A stretch of DNA of 64,000 bases from Blastococcus sp. TF02-8 (GTDB lineage Bacteria > Actinomycetota > Actinomycetes > Mycobacteriales > Geodermatophilaceae): positions 1 through 64,000 of the forward strand of contig NZ_QOHK01000006.1 of the NCBI RefSeq assembly GCF_003319175.1. The letters run 5' to 3'. Numbering within the stretch: position 1 is the first letter of the stretch; each line of letters begins with the position of its first letter. This document shows, piece by piece, positions 24,694-34,616 of the stretch. The translations under genes and the position numbers were made by a program. The notes below the pieces were generated by a model that searched no databases, was not told the DNA's origin, and saw nothing but the letters and a program-made list of their open reading frames with translations.

Positions 24694-25892
24694 GCGTCCC
24701 CCTGCGGGTAGAGCCGGGCGATGGGGTCGCCGGCGTCGACGAGGTCGCCGTCGTGCACCAGCCACTCGGCGAGCACCCCGTCGTAGCCGGCGGAGACGTT
24801 GACCTCCTCCCGCCGGCCGCGGATGCAGCCCAGCGGGGTGCCGGCGGGCAGGTGCGTGCCCTCGGCGATCGACGCCGGGCTCACCGTCCCGCGGGCGGGG
24901 GCGACGACCATGCGCCAGTCCGGGAAGTGCTCGGCCTCGGCGCGACCGCGCTCGGCGTCGATGAGTTCGCGGGCGCGGTCGAGGTCGGCCGGGCTGCTGA
25001 TCGCGAGGAGCTCGATCCCGGCGCCCTTCCACTCCCGCTTGGCCAGCCCGACGAGGGCGCCGGCCGGCGGCAGCTCGATGACCGCGGTGACGCCGAGCTC
25101 GCGCATCGTGGCCAGGCAGGAGTCGAACCGGACGGGGCTGGTCACCTGGCTGACCAGCCGGGACACCGCCTCCGCGCCGGTGGCGACCGCGGCGCCGTCG
25201 GCGTTGGAGAGCAGGAGCCGGCTCGGGTCGGCCGGGCGCAGACCGTCCACGAGCCCCTCGAGCTCCTCGCGGGCCGGTGCCATGTAGGAGGTGTGGAAGG
25301 CGCCCGCGACCGAGAGCGGCATGACCCGCGCCTTGGCCGGGGGGTCGGCCTTGAGGGCGGCCAGCCCGTCGAGCGGTCCGGCGACGACGACCTGCCCGCC
25401 GCCGTTGTGGTTGGCGGCGGACAGCCCGTGCCGGTCCAGCGCCGCCTGCAGCTCGTCGGGGTCGCCGCCCAGCACGGCGGACATGCCCGTCGGCGTCTGC
25501 GCGCAGGCCGCCGCCATGGCCCGGCCGCGGACGGCGGTCAGCGCGATGGCGGCCTCGACCGACAACACCCCCGCGAGCGCGGCGGCGGTGAGCTCGCCGA
25601 CGCTGTGCCCGGTGATGACGACGTCGCGCCCCGCGTGCGGCGTGTGCGCGACCGGGCCGGGCAGACCACCGAGCTCGCGGGCCACGAACAGGCTCATCGC
25701 GACGACGAGCGGCTGGGTGACCGCGGTGTCCTTGATCGCCTCGGCGTCGCCGGTGGTGCCGAGCGCGAGGAGGTCGGCGCCGGCTATGGCCCCGGCCCAG
25801 CGGAAGAACGGCTCCGCGCCGGGGAGGTCGAGCCAGTCGGTCAGCATCCCGGGCTTCTGCGCACCCTGACCCGGGGCGAGGACGGCGAGCAC
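24690..25892 (-). CDS. fabD: malonyl-CoA:ACP transacylase with biotinyl/lipoyl-like C-terminal domain
   Basis: This protein is 400 aa from the GTG at 25892. The catalytic part is typical: GQGAQ at residues 8-12, nucleophile Ser97 in ITGHSVGE, and His200 in SVAGAFHTSYM. Ordinary FabD ends near residue 310. Here about 75 further residues (about 328-396) read like a biotinyl/lipoyl carrier hairpin: VVAPARGTVSPASIAEGTHL, then NVSAGYDGVLAEWLVHDGDL and VDAGDPIAR. The modifiable Lys of the EAMKM turn is replaced around residues 359-363 (GRREE), so the domain cannot be biotinylated in the usual way. It may be a docking module for ACP or carboxylase. Confidence 0.92.
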   Translation of the reverse strand: MLAVLAPGQGAQKPGMLTDWLDLPGAEPFFRWAGAIAGADLLALGTTGDAEAIKDTAVTQPLVVAMSLFVARELGGLPGPVAHTPHAGRDVVITGHSVGELTAAALAGVLSVEAAIALTAVRGRAMAAACAQTPTGMSAVLGGDPDELQAALDRHGLSAANHNGGGQVVVAGPLDGLAALKADPPAKARVMPLSVAGAFHTSYMAPAREELEGLVDGLRPADPSRLLLSNADGAAVATGAEAVSRLVSQVTSPVRFDSCLATMRELGVTAVIELPPAGALVGLAKREWKGAGIELLAISSPADLDRARELIDAERGRAEAEHFPDWRMVVAPARGTVSPASIAEGTHLPAGTPLGCIRGRREEVNVSAGYDGVLAEWLVHDGDLVDAGDPIARLYPQGDA

Positions 25893-26030
25893 CTCTTCAC
25901 CGTGCCAGTGATCGAGATCCGGCGCGGTGGTCTGCGGTACGAAAGGACACCGGTGATCTTTGTGGGAACCCTCCAACACATGCACGCGATCCGCGCTGCG
26001 CCGAGCGATTTCGTCGTGGGATGTGAACTG

Positions 26031-27209
26031 TCAGTGCCAGAGCGAGCGGTTGTCGTCGAGCGCCGCGAGCGCCAGCGAGACCTGCAGCGTCCAGCTGCCG
26101 CGCGGGTCGGTCGCCGAGACGCCGGTGAGCTCCGCGGCCCGCTTCAGCCGGTACCGCACGGTGTTGGGGTGCACGAAGATCGCGCGAGCGCTGGCCTCCA
26201 GGTTGCCGCCGCTGGCCAGCACGGCGCGCACGGTCTCGAGGACGCCACCACCGGCCGCTCGCAGCGGCGCGGCCACCCGCTCCTGCAGCGCCGCGCGGGC
26301 CAGCGGGTCGCCGTCCAGCGCGCGTTCGGCGAGCAGCGCGTCGGCCGAGACGGGCCGCGGCGCCTCGGGCCAGGCGCGGGCCGCCCGCAGGCCGGCCAGC
26401 GCCGCGGCGGCGGAGACGCCGGCCCGGCTCAGCCCGTCGACCACCGGTCCGGTCACCACCGGGCCGTCGCCGAACTCGTCGCTGACCCGCTCGGCGGCGA
26501 GCTCCAGGTCGGAGTCGCCGCCCAGGACCACCACCAGCTGCTCGGCGTGCACCCCGACCAGGACGTCGCAGCGCACCGAGCGCGCCGCCCGCCGCACCGC
26601 CGCGTGCGGGTCCTCCACCCCGGGGGGTGCCGCCCCGACCAGCACGATCGCCGGCGTCGTCGCCGCCCACCCGAGCGCGGCAGCGCGACCGGAGAGCTCG
26701 TCGGTGCGCTCGCCGCGCACCAGCGCGTCGACGGCGAGCGCCTCCAGGCGGGCGTCCCACGCCCCGCGGTTCTCCGCGAAGCTGGCGTAGACGTGCGCGG
26801 TGGCGAAGGCGACCTCGCGGCTGAACAGCAGGACCGCCAGACGCAGGGCGTCCTCGTCGCCGGGCTCGGCCACCGCGGCCACCCGCTCCTCGACCACCTC
26901 GACGGTGACCTTGACCAGGTCGACGGTCTGCTTCAGCGCCACCGTCCGGGCCAGCTCGCGGGGTGCGGCACCGAACACCTCGCCGGTGAGGCGCGGCGGA
27001 CGGCCGGGGGTGCGGCACCACTCGACCAGTGAGGCGATCCCGGCCTGCGCGACGAGGGTGACCCAGGAGCGCTGGTCGGCCGGCATCGCCCGGAACCAGG
27101 TCAGCTCCTCGTCCATGCGCGCGACGGCCTGGGTGGCCAGCGAGCCGGACGCGCGCTCCAGCCGCCGGAGGGTGGCCTCCGACGGGGCGCGGTTGCTCAC
27201 CCGGCTCAC
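26031..27209 (-). CDS. fasR: PucR-type transcriptional regulator of fatty-acid genes (FasR-like)
   Basis: This 392-aa protein begins at a GTG (27209 or 27200). It has an N-terminal sensory region, a central GGDEF-like PucR middle domain, and a C-terminal PucR HTH: LETVRAVLASGGNLEASARA, then IFVHPNTVRYRLKRAAELTG. A PucR-type regulator directly upstream of fabD is the arrangement of FasR in Streptomyces coelicolor, which activates the fab operon; by analogy this gene should do the same. This is a different family from the TetR-type FasR of mycobacteria. The 138-bp gap to fabD would hold the operon promoter. Confidence 0.85.
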   Translation of the reverse strand: MSRVSNRAPSEATLRRLERASGSLATQAVARMDEELTWFRAMPADQRSWVTLVAQAGIASLVEWCRTPGRPPRLTGEVFGAAPRELARTVALKQTVDLVKVTVEVVEERVAAVAEPGDEDALRLAVLLFSREVAFATAHVYASFAENRGAWDARLEALAVDALVRGERTDELSGRAAALGWAATTPAIVLVGAAPPGVEDPHAAVRRAARSVRCDVLVGVHAEQLVVVLGGDSDLELAAERVSDEFGDGPVVTGPVVDGLSRAGVSAAAALAGLRAARAWPEAPRPVSADALLAERALDGDPLARAALQERVAAPLRAAGGGVLETVRAVLASGGNLEASARAIFVHPNTVRYRLKRAAELTGVSATDPRGSWTLQVSLALAALDDNRSLWH

Positions 27210-27254
27210 CCGGCCAGCGTGTCACGCCCCGCCGTGGTGGGGCAGAGTGGACCG

Positions 27255-27953
27255 GTGAGCGTTCCCCCGGTCGGCGCCCCCCGTGTCACCCGGGCGCGTG
27301 CCGCGGTCCCGACCGGGCTGGTCGTGGCGACGCTCGTCGGGTTCGCCGTCGTGGGGCTGCTGGGCGCGGGCGTGCGGAGCGACTTCGGGCCGCAGCTGCG
27401 GGTGGACGCCGCCGTCAGCGAGGCGCTCTACGCCGGGGACGACCGGGCGCGGGCGCTGGACTGGCTGCTCGAGGCGCTCACCGCGCCGGGGCTGTCCGTC
27501 GTCCGCCTCGTCGTCCTCCTGCCCGTCGTCGTCTGGCTGGCCGGCCGCCGGGCCTGGCGGACCGTCGTCTGGGTGGTGCTCTCCGCCGGGCTGATCGGGC
27601 CGGTCACCACCGCTCTCAAGGACTTCTTCGGGCGGGTCCGGCCGGCGTTCGAGGGTGGCGGCGCGCGGTACGAGTCGCTCAGCTTCCCGAGCGGGCACTC
27701 GTCGGGCATCGCCGCGCTGGTCACCGTCGCCGTGGTGCTCGCCTGGCCGTGGCTGACGGTCGCTGCCCGGCGCGCGTGGGTCGGGGTGGGTGCGGCGCTG
27801 GTGGTGCTGGTCGGCCTGACCCGGCTGTGGCTGGGCGTGCACTACTTGTCCGACGTCCTCGGCGGCTGGGCCCTGGGGCTCTCCTGGTGCCTGCTGGTGG
27901 CCCTGCTCCTGGACGCGCTGCCGGGCGGCCGCGCCGCCCTGCCGCCGCGATGA
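27255..27953 (+). CDS. PAP2-family membrane phosphatase
   Basis: This 232-aa protein starts at a GTG close to the divergent fasR promoter region. It has five to six transmembrane helices and the three PAP2 phosphatase motifs: KDFFGRVRP, SFPSGHSSG, and TRLWLGVHYLSDVLGG, with the catalytic His residues in the second and third. Substrates in this family are lipid phosphates such as phosphatidate or undecaprenyl pyrophosphate. The stop overlaps the next ATG. Confidence 0.88.
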   Translation: MSVPPVGAPRVTRARAAVPTGLVVATLVGFAVVGLLGAGVRSDFGPQLRVDAAVSEALYAGDDRARALDWLLEALTAPGLSVVRLVVLLPVVVWLAGRRAWRTVVWVVLSAGLIGPVTTALKDFFGRVRPAFEGGGARYESLSFPSGHSSGIAALVTVAVVLAWPWLTVAARRAWVGVGAALVVLVGLTRLWLGVHYLSDVLGGWALGLSWCLLVALLLDALPGGRAALPPR

Positions 27954-28495
27954 GCCCGCTCGACCAGCGCATCGTGCTGGCCCCCGACGACGGCTCGCTC
28001 GGGCCGCTGCTCCGCGTCGCCGACGACCGGTTGCCGCCCCGTGCCGGCTACGGCACGCACGAGCACCGGGCGGTCGACGTCGTCGCCGTCGTCCTGGCGG
28101 GGGAGGTGACGCACCGCTGGGGCGCGGGCGCGGTGGTCGCCGCCGGGGACGTCGCGGTCCTGCGCGCCGGGCGGGGGCTGACCCACGACGAGGTGGCCGG
28201 CCCCGAGGGCGCGCACGTCCTGCAGTGCTACCTGCGCAGCGCCGACGCGGCCGCGCCGACCGCGCACGAGGTGCACCGGGCTGCCGCGGGATGGGTGGAC
28301 CTGCGCCGTCCCGATGCCCGGCTCTGGACGGGGCGGGCGAGGCCGGGGGAGGAGCTGCCGGTGCCCCCGGGCCTGGTGCTGGTCGGCACGCCCGGTGGAG
28401 TGACGCGGCAGGACGCCGGGCCGGTGCGCGTGGCGGAGCCGGCCACCGTCGTCGTCTGGCAGGTCGACGCCGGCCGCCCCGCCTGGGCCGACTGA
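27950..28495 (+). CDS. pirin-like cupin protein
   Basis: This 181-aa protein is coupled to the PAP2 gene by ATGA. The N-terminal cupin has YGTHEHRAVDVVAVVLAGEV and HRWGAGAVVAAGDVAVLRAG, and GRGLTHDE resembles the pirin GxGxxHxE signature. The C-terminal half looks like a second, degenerate cupin. The metal-binding His/Glu set is partly present. Pirin-like proteins are non-haem iron proteins of varied function; the role here is unknown. Confidence 0.7.
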   Translation: MSPLDQRIVLAPDDGSLGPLLRVADDRLPPRAGYGTHEHRAVDVVAVVLAGEVTHRWGAGAVVAAGDVAVLRAGRGLTHDEVAGPEGAHVLQCYLRSADAAAPTAHEVHRAAAGWVDLRRPDARLWTGRARPGEELPVPPGLVLVGTPGGVTRQDAGPVRVAEPATVVVWQVDAGRPAWAD

Positions 28496-28510
28496 CCCTC
28501 CCTCCCTCCC

Positions 28511-28580
28511 GTGATCATGAAGTTCGGGAAGCGACACCCCGCTGCTCGACGGCGCGCCGCCTCCCGAACTTCATGATCAC
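28511..28580. repeat. long inverted repeat with terminator-like structure
   Basis: Arms of 19 bp, GTGATCATGAAGTTCGGGA and its complement TCCCGAACTTCATGATCAC, flank about 30 bp. It sits between two same-strand genes, just after the pirin-like stop and 25 bp before the next start. The arms are less GC-rich than the surroundings, which suggests a mobile or dispersed element rather than a chance hairpin. It may terminate transcription. Confidence 0.75.
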
Positions 28581-28604
28581 GTGGGCGTGGGCGAGAGTGG
28601 ACGC

Positions 28605-29810
28605 ATGCCGACCAGTGCCGGGGACCTGCTCGCCGCCGCCTACTCCGACGCCGACCGCACCATCGAGCTGCGCCGTCGGCTGCACCGCCACCCCGAGATC
28701 GGGCTGCAGCTGCCCCGCACCCAGGCCACGGTCCTCGAGGCCTTCGCCGAGCTGCCGCTCGAGGTGACCACCGGGACGACGACGAGCTCGGTGGTGGGCG
28801 TGCTGCGGGGCGCGCGGCCCGGGCCCACCTACCTGCTCCGCGGTGACATGGACGCGCTGCCGGTGCACGAGGACAGCGGGCTGCCCTTCGCCTCGGAGAT
28901 CCCCGGCGCGATGCACGCCTGCGGGCACGACACGCACGTCGCCATGCTGGTCGGCGCCGCCCGGCTGCTCTCCGGGCTGCGCGACGAGATCGCCGGCCAG
29001 GTCGTGTTCATGGCCCAGCCGGGCGAGGAGGGGTTCCACGGCGCCCGGTACATGCTGGAGGAGGGGCTGCTCGACGTCGTCCCCGAGGCCCCGGTCAGCG
29101 GCGCGTTCGCGCTGCACGTCTCCTCGACGATGCCCAGCGGCACGGTCAACCTGCGGCCCGGGCCGGTGATGGCCGCGGCGGACCAGTGGCGGATGACCCT
29201 GCACGGGCGCGGCGGGCACGCCTCCGAGCCGCACAAGGCGGCCGACCCGATCCCGGTCGCCGCCGAGATCGTGCTGGCCCTGCAGGCGATGGTCACCCGG
29301 CGGGTCGACGTCTTCGACCCCGCCGTGGTCACCGTGGCCCACATCGAGGCGGGCTCGACCAACAACGTCATCCCCGACACCGCGGTGCTCGAGGGCACGA
29401 TCCGCACCCTGTCCGCGGAGCGGCGGGCGGACATGGTCGCCTCGGTGCACCGGGTGGCCACGCACGTCGCGGCCGCGCACGAGATGGAGCTGCACTGGGA
29501 GCACTTCGAGGGGTACCCGGTGACGATGAACGACCCGGCGGCCGCCGCCCAGGTGCTGGAGACCGCCGCGGCGCTGTTCGGTCGTGAGGCGAGCGTCGTC
29601 ATGCCGGCCCCGCTCATGGGGGCGGAGGACTTCTCCTACGTTCTCCAGGAGGTCCCCGGGGTCATGGCGTGGCTGGGTGCCTGCCCGCCGGGGCTGGACC
29701 CCGCCACGGCGCCGGCGAACCACTCGAACCTGGTCGTGTTCGACGAGGAGCCGCTACCGGCCGGCGTCGCCCTCTACGCGCAGATGGCCCTGCAGGCGCT
29801 CGCGGGCTGA
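28605..29810 (+). CDS. M20-family amidohydrolase (hippurate hydrolase/amidase type)
   Basis: This 401-aa metalloenzyme of the M20D group hydrolyses N-acyl amino acids or related amides. Motifs: LLRGDMDALPVHEDSG with metal ligands, MHACGHDTHVAMLVGAARLL with the His/Asp ligands, AQPGEEGFHGARYMLEEG with the catalytic Glu pair, and MGAEDFSYVLQEVPG. The dimerisation domain (GRGGHASEPHKAADPI) is intact. The ATG at 28605 follows the inverted repeat. It is likely a monocistronic, cytoplasmic enzyme. Confidence 0.88.
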   Translation: MPTSAGDLLAAAYSDADRTIELRRRLHRHPEIGLQLPRTQATVLEAFAELPLEVTTGTTTSSVVGVLRGARPGPTYLLRGDMDALPVHEDSGLPFASEIPGAMHACGHDTHVAMLVGAARLLSGLRDEIAGQVVFMAQPGEEGFHGARYMLEEGLLDVVPEAPVSGAFALHVSSTMPSGTVNLRPGPVMAAADQWRMTLHGRGGHASEPHKAADPIPVAAEIVLALQAMVTRRVDVFDPAVVTVAHIEAGSTNNVIPDTAVLEGTIRTLSAERRADMVASVHRVATHVAAAHEMELHWEHFEGYPVTMNDPAAAAQVLETAAALFGREASVVMPAPLMGAEDFSYVLQEVPGVMAWLGACPPGLDPATAPANHSNLVVFDEEPLPAGVALYAQMALQALAG

Positions 29811-29907
29811 GCTCTTCCCGCAGCCCACTGCCAGGCCCGGTACAGCGGACGTCGAGCACCGGCTGCCCCACTACGGTGCACCGTCCCCGCGTCGCACGGA
29901 GGTCCCG

Positions 29908-30372
29908 ATGCCCGAAACCGTCTTCGGTCTGCCGACCCACGCGCTGCTCGTCCACGCCTCGGTCGTGCTGATCCCGCTCGCGGCCCTGCTGGTCGCGCTG
30001 CACGCCCTGTGGCCCGGGGCGCGCCGTCGTCTCGGCGTGGTCACCCCGCTGGCGGCGGCCGCCGCGTTGGTCCTCACCCCGCTGTCGACGGAGAGCGGGG
30101 AGTCCCTGGAGCGCCTCGTCGGGCGCAGCCCCCTGGTGGAACGCCACGCCCAGCTCGCCGACGGTCTGCTGCCCTGGACGGTGGCCCTGTTCGTCGTCGC
30201 CGTCGCGGTGTGGTTCCTCGGCCGCCCGGACCGGGGCGCGCGCCCGCGCTGGCTGCCCGTCGTCGTCGGCGTCCTCGCCGTCGCGGCCGCCGCGGGGACG
30301 GTGCAGCAGGTCGTGCGGATCGGGCACGCCGGTGCCGAGGCGACCTGGAGCGACGTCGTCGGCACGAGCTGA
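29908..30372 (+). CDS. DUF2231-like membrane protein
   Basis: This 154-aa protein has an ACGGAGG ribosome site and four hydrophobic segments. It starts with FGLPTHALLVHASVVLIPLA, the His-containing motif typical of DUF2231 proteins, and has GRSPLVERHAQLADGLLPW later. The conserved His residues in membrane helices suggest haem or metal binding, which is inference. It ends in front of a bidirectional hairpin. Confidence 0.75.
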   Translation: MPETVFGLPTHALLVHASVVLIPLAALLVALHALWPGARRRLGVVTPLAAAAALVLTPLSTESGESLERLVGRSPLVERHAQLADGLLPWTVALFVVAVAVWFLGRPDRGARPRWLPVVVGVLAVAAAAGTVQQVVRIGHAGAEATWSDVVGTS

Positions 30373-30387
30373 CCCTCGAGCAGCGGA

Positions 30388-30417
30388 ACGGCCCGCTCCC
30401 CGAGGGGAGCGGGCCGT
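30388..30417. terminator. bidirectional terminator hairpin
   Basis: A perfect 13-bp stem, CGGCCCGCTCCCC / GGGGAGCGGGCCG, has a 2-nt loop. It lies between the convergent DUF2231-like gene and aceE, and begins about 16 bp after the first stop. Confidence 0.85.
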
Positions 30418-30421
30418 CCGG

Positions 30422-33223
30422 TCAGGTCGCGGGCGAGGGGTCCGAGCGCTGCTCCTCGGGGGCCGCCTGGACGTCACGCACCTGGTACTTCTCCACCGCC
30501 TGCCGGACGACGGATCGCTCGACCAGACCCCGGTCGGCCAGCGAGGCCAGCGTGCGCACCACGATCGACTCGGCGTCGACGTGGAAGTGCCGTCGCAGTG
30601 CGGGCCGGGTGTCGGAGAGGCCGAACCCGTCGGTGCCCAGCGTCGCCATGCCGCCGGGGACGAAGGGCGCGATGAGGTCGGGGACGGCGCGCATCCAGTC
30701 CGACACCGCCACCACCGGGCCCTCGGTGTCCTGCAGCTTCGAGGTCACGAACGGCACCCGCGGCTCCTCCTCGGGGTGCAGCAGGTTGTGCTCGGTGACC
30801 TCGTCGGCCTGCCGGCGCAGCTCGCCCCACGACGTCACCGACCACACGTCGGCCGACACGCCCCAGTCCTGGGCCAGCAGCTCCTGCGCCCGGAGCGCCC
30901 ACGGCACGGCGACGCCAGAGGCCAGCACCTGGGCCTTGAGCTTCCCGGCGGGGCCCTCCGCGTAGCGGTACATGCCGGCCAGCAGGTCCCGCACCTCGAG
31001 GCCCTCGGGCTCGGCGGGCTGGCTGAACGGCTCGTTGTAGACCGTCAGGTAGTACATGACGTCGGGGGAGCGGTGGCCGCCCAGCGGGGCCCCCGGGTCG
31101 TCGCCGTACATGCGGACGAGGGCGTCGCGGGTGATGTGCGCGACCTCGTAGGAGAACGCCGGGTCGTAGGACACCACTGCCGGGTTGGTGTGGGCCAGCA
31201 GCAGCGAGTGGCCGTCCTCGTGCTGCAGCCCCTCGCCGTTGAGCGTCGTCCGCCCGGCCGTGGCACCGAGCACGAAGCCGCGGGCCATCTGGTCGGCCGC
31301 GGCCCAGAAGCCGTCGCCGGTCCGCTGGAACCCGAACATCGAGTAGAAGATGTAGATCGGGATCATCGGCTCGCCGTGCGTGGCGTAGGAGGTGCCGACG
31401 GCGGTGAACGACGCCGTGGAGCCGGCCTCGTTGATGCCCTCGTGCAGGATCACGCCCTGCTCGGACTCCTTGTAGGCCAGCATCAGCTCGCGGTCGACCG
31501 AGGTGTAGCGCTGCCCGGCCGGGTTGTAGATCTTGTGCGACGAGAAGAGGCTGTCCAGCCCGAACGTGCGCGCCTCGTCGGGGATGATCGGCACGAAGCG
31601 CGGGCCGAGCTCCTTGTCCTTGAGCAGCTCCTTCAGCAGGCGGACGAACGCCATCGTCGTCGCCACCTCCTGCTTGCCCGAGCCGCGGCGCAGGACCTCC
31701 AGCGCCTTGTCGTCGGGAGCCTTGAGCGCCTTGGCCTCCGACCGCCGACGGGGTACCGCGCCGCCGAGCTGCCGGCGCCGCTCGAGCATGTACTGCATCT
31801 CGTCGGAGTCGGGGTCCGGCTTGTAGTAGGGCGGCAGGGTCTTGTCCAGCGCCGAGTCGGGGATGTCCAGGTAGAGGCGGTCGCGGAACCCGGCGAGGTC
31901 CTCGGCGGTCAGCTTCTTCATCTGGTGCGTGGAGTTGCGGCCCTCGAAGTGGCTGCCCAGCGTCCAGCCCTTGATGGTCTTGGCGAGGATGACCGTCGGC
32001 TGGCCCTTGTGCTCCGTCGCGGCCTTGTACGCCGCGTAGACCTTGCGGTAGTCGTGGCCACCGCGGGCGAGGTCCCACACCTCCTTGTCGCTCATGTCCT
32101 CCACGAGCTTGCGGGTGCGCGGGTCGCGGCCGAAGAAGTGCTCGCGCACGAAGGCGCCGTCCTCGGCCTTGTAGGTCTGGTAGTCGCCGTCGGGCGTGGA
32201 GTTCATGAGGTGCACCAGGGCGCCGTCGCGGTCGGCGGCCAGCAGCTTGTCCCAGCCACGGCCCCAGATCACCTTGATGACGTTCCAGCCGGCGCCGCGG
32301 AAGAACGACTCCAGCTCCTGGATGACCTTCCCGTTGCCGCGGACCGGCCCGTCGAGCCGCTGCAGGTTGCAGTTGACGACGAAGGTGAGGTTGTCCAGCT
32401 CCTCGCGGGCGGCGAGGCCGATGAGGCCGAGCGACTCGGGCTCGTCCATCTCGCCGTCGCCCAGGAACGCCCACACGTGCTGGTCGGAGGTGTCCTTGAT
32501 GCCGCGGTCGTGCAGGTACCGGTTGAACCGGGCCTGGTAGATCGCGTTCATCGGGCCCAGGCCCATCGAGACGCTGGGGAACTCCCAGAAGTCCGGCATG
32601 AGCCGCGGGTGCGGGTAGGACGACAGCCCGCCGCCGGTGTGGCTGACCTCCTGGCGGAAACCGTCCAGCTGCTGCTCGGTGAGCCGGCCTTCGAGGAACG
32701 CGCGGGCGTAGATGCCGGGCGAGGCGTGCCCCTGGAACCAGATCTGGTCGCCGCCGCCGGGGTGGTCCTTGCCGCGGAAGAAGTGGTTGAAGCCGACCTC
32801 GTACAGCGAGGCCGAGCTCGCGTAGGAGGAGATGTGGCCGCCGACGCCGATCCCGGGCCGCTGCGCGCGGTGCACCATGATCGCGGCGTTCCACCGGATG
32901 TAGGCCCGGATCCGGCGCTCGACGTGCTCGTCGCCGGGGAAGTAGGGCTCGCGCTCCGGCGGGATGGTGTTGATGTAGTCGGTGCTGCGCAGCGACGGCA
33001 CGCCGACCTGCTGCTCCCGGCTGCGCTCCAGCATGCGCAGCATGAGGTAGCGGGCGCGGCCCTTGCCCGCGTGGTCGATGACGGCGTCGAGCGAGTCGAC
33101 CCACTCCTGGGTCTCGTCGGGGTCGGTGTCGATCAGCTGGCTGGGCAACCCGCTGGTGATGACCGGGCGGGGCTGTCCAGAGTCGCGGGCGGGGTCGCCG
33201 TCCGTCTGCTGCGGTGCGCTCAT
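30422..33223 (-). CDS. aceE: pyruvate dehydrogenase E1 component (homodimeric type)
   Basis: This 933-aa thiamine-diphosphate enzyme decarboxylates pyruvate in the pyruvate dehydrogenase complex. The ThDP-binding motif is visible as [16 protein letters not shown] through [17 protein letters not shown]. Other AceE segments are [40 protein letters not shown] and [20 protein letters not shown]. Length is close to that of E. coli and actinobacterial AceE. The ATG at 33223 gives the standard start. It stands alone, as in other actinobacteria where E2 and E3 are elsewhere. Confidence 0.95.
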   Translation of the reverse strand: MSAPQQTDGDPARDSGQPRPVITSGLPSQLIDTDPDETQEWVDSLDAVIDHAGKGRARYLMLRMLERSREQQVGVPSLRSTDYINTIPPEREPYFPGDEHVERRIRAYIRWNAAIMVHRAQRPGIGVGGHISSYASSASLYEVGFNHFFRGKDHPGGGDQIWFQGHASPGIYARAFLEGRLTEQQLDGFRQEVSHTGGGLSSYPHPRLMPDFWEFPSVSMGLGPMNAIYQARFNRYLHDRGIKDTSDQHVWAFLGDGEMDEPESLGLIGLAAREELDNLTFVVNCNLQRLDGPVRGNGKVIQELESFFRGAGWNVIKVIWGRGWDKLLAADRDGALVHLMNSTPDGDYQTYKAEDGAFVREHFFGRDPRTRKLVEDMSDKEVWDLARGGHDYRKVYAAYKAATEHKGQPTVILAKTIKGWTLGSHFEGRNSTHQMKKLTAEDLAGFRDRLYLDIPDSALDKTLPPYYKPDPDSDEMQYMLERRRQLGGAVPRRRSEAKALKAPDDKALEVLRRGSGKQEVATTMAFVRLLKELLKDKELGPRFVPIIPDEARTFGLDSLFSSHKIYNPAGQRYTSVDRELMLAYKESEQGVILHEGINEAGSTASFTAVGTSYATHGEPMIPIYIFYSMFGFQRTGDGFWAAADQMARGFVLGATAGRTTLNGEGLQHEDGHSLLLAHTNPAVVSYDPAFSYEVAHITRDALVRMYGDDPGAPLGGHRSPDVMYYLTVYNEPFSQPAEPEGLEVRDLLAGMYRYAEGPAGKLKAQVLASGVAVPWALRAQELLAQDWGVSADVWSVTSWGELRRQADEVTEHNLLHPEEEPRVPFVTSKLQDTEGPVVAVSDWMRAVPDLIAPFVPGGMATLGTDGFGLSDTRPALRRHFHVDAESIVVRTLASLADRGLVERSVVRQAVEKYQVRDVQAAPEEQRSDPSPAT

Positions 33224-33647
33224 GCGTTCATCGTCCCCCGCCGGGGCGGTCGGCGTCACGTGTCCGCCGATGCGCCGGAGCAGGCGTGTCGCGGGGGCGA
33301 GGCCCGTCCGGGGCGGGAGGCCCTGTGCACACGGGCTTGCGCCGCGCCCGTCATGCCCTACGCTTCCGCCTGCGGTGCCTCGTCCAGCGACGGCGCCGCC
33401 CCGGATGCCCGGCCGCGACGGCCGGACGGCGGGGGCGTCGACGGCAGCGGGAGGGGTGACATGACCGGGGTGCGGGTGGTTCTCCCGCTGGTCGTGTCCG
33501 CCGTCGGCTCGTGCCCGCTCGGCTCCCGGACCGAACCCGCCGTCTCCCCGGTCCTCCCGTGACGCGTCCCCGCGCGGTCACCGGCCCGACAGGGCACCAT
33601 CCACGACACAACGGAGCAGCAGGAGCACGCATGGAGGAACAGCAGGG
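33224..33647. other. divergent promoter region between aceE and DUF3052 gene
   Basis: This 424-bp intergenic region separates two divergent genes. A possible plus-strand promoter is TTGCGC (33337) and TACGCT (33359) with a 16-bp spacer; this is weak. No gene is supported, as frames here are Arg/Gly/Ala-rich and lack domains. Confidence 0.35.
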
Positions 33648-34067
33648 ATGAGCGTCGACAGCGCCGGCATGGCGGCCCGGCTGGGCATCAAGCCGGGCAT
33701 GGTCGTGCAGGAGCTCGGCTGGAGCGAGGACGCCGACGAGGACCTGCGCGACTCCGTCATCGAGGCCTCCGGCAGCGAGATGGTCGACGAGGACACCGAC
33801 GAGGTGGCCGACGTCGTGATCCTGTGGTGGCGGGAGGACGACGGCGACCTGTTCGACGCCCTCACCGACGCACTCACCTCGCTGGCCGACGAGGGCGTGG
33901 TCTGGCTGCTCGTGCCCAAGTCGGGACGGCCGGGGCACGTCGAGCCCGGCGACGTCACCGAGGTGGCGCCGACCGCGGGGCTCTCGCAGACCAGCAGCAT
34001 CTCCGCGGCCAAGGACTGGTCGGGCATCCGCCTGGTCACGCCCAAGGCCGCCCGCAGCCGCCGCTGA
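33648..34067 (+). CDS. DUF3052 family protein
   Basis: This 139-aa protein matches DUF3052, a conserved actinobacterial family of unknown function: ARLGIKPGMVVQELGWSEDA, EVADVVILWWREDDGDLFDA and AGLSQTSSISAAKDWSGIRL. Its length is normal. In many actinobacteria it lies beside aceE and an AhpE-type peroxiredoxin, exactly as here, which suggests a link to redox or central metabolism. Confidence 0.88.
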   Translation: MSVDSAGMAARLGIKPGMVVQELGWSEDADEDLRDSVIEASGSEMVDEDTDEVADVVILWWREDDGDLFDALTDALTSLADEGVVWLLVPKSGRPGHVEPGDVTEVAPTAGLSQTSSISAAKDWSGIRLVTPKAARSRR

Positions 34068-34110
34068 CCCGGCGGCCGGCGCGCCGCCGGGGTGCGGCAC
34101 GATCACCCGC

Positions 34111-34572
34111 ATGACCCTCTCCGTCGGTGATCGTGCACCCGAGTTCAGCCTTCCCGACCAGGACAAGCAGGTCGTGTCCCTCGCCGAGCTGCGGGGCACC
34201 CCGGTGCTGCTGGTCTTCTACCCGTTCGCCTTCTCCGGCATCTGCACCGGTGAGCTGTGCCAGCTGCGCGACGAGCTGACCGCCTACACCGACGCCGGGG
34301 TGAAGGTGCTGGCGATCAGCACCGACCCGGTGTTCAGCCTCAAGGCGTTCAAGGCCCAGGAGGGCTTCGACTTCCCGCTGCTGTCGGACTTCTGGCCGCA
34401 CGGCGAGGCGGCGAAGGCCTACGGCGTCTTCAACGACAAGGCCGGGATGGCCGTGCGGGGCACCTTCCTGGTCGACGCCGAGGGCGCGATCGCGTTCGCG
34501 GAGGTCAACGGCCCCGGCGACGCCCGCCAGCAGTCCGGCTGGAAGGACGCGGTCGCGAAGCTCGCGGCCTGA
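34111..34572 (+). CDS. AhpE-type peroxiredoxin
   Basis: This 153-aa peroxiredoxin reduces peroxides. The peroxidatic cysteine is Cys45 in YPFAFSGICTGELCQLRDEL, and a second Cys at position 50 could be the resolving residue. GDRAPEFSLPDQDKQVVSLA and FPLLSDFWPHGEAAKAYGVF are typical of the AhpE group. It starts 43 bp after the DUF3052 stop and is probably co-transcribed with it. Confidence 0.9.
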   Translation: MTLSVGDRAPEFSLPDQDKQVVSLAELRGTPVLLVFYPFAFSGICTGELCQLRDELTAYTDAGVKVLAISTDPVFSLKAFKAQEGFDFPLLSDFWPHGEAAKAYGVFNDKAGMAVRGTFLVDAEGAIAFAEVNGPGDARQQSGWKDAVAKLAA

Positions 34573-34616
34573 CCGTTCGGCTCCGCGGCCCAGGGCACCT
34601 ACCCTGGGCCGCGCAC

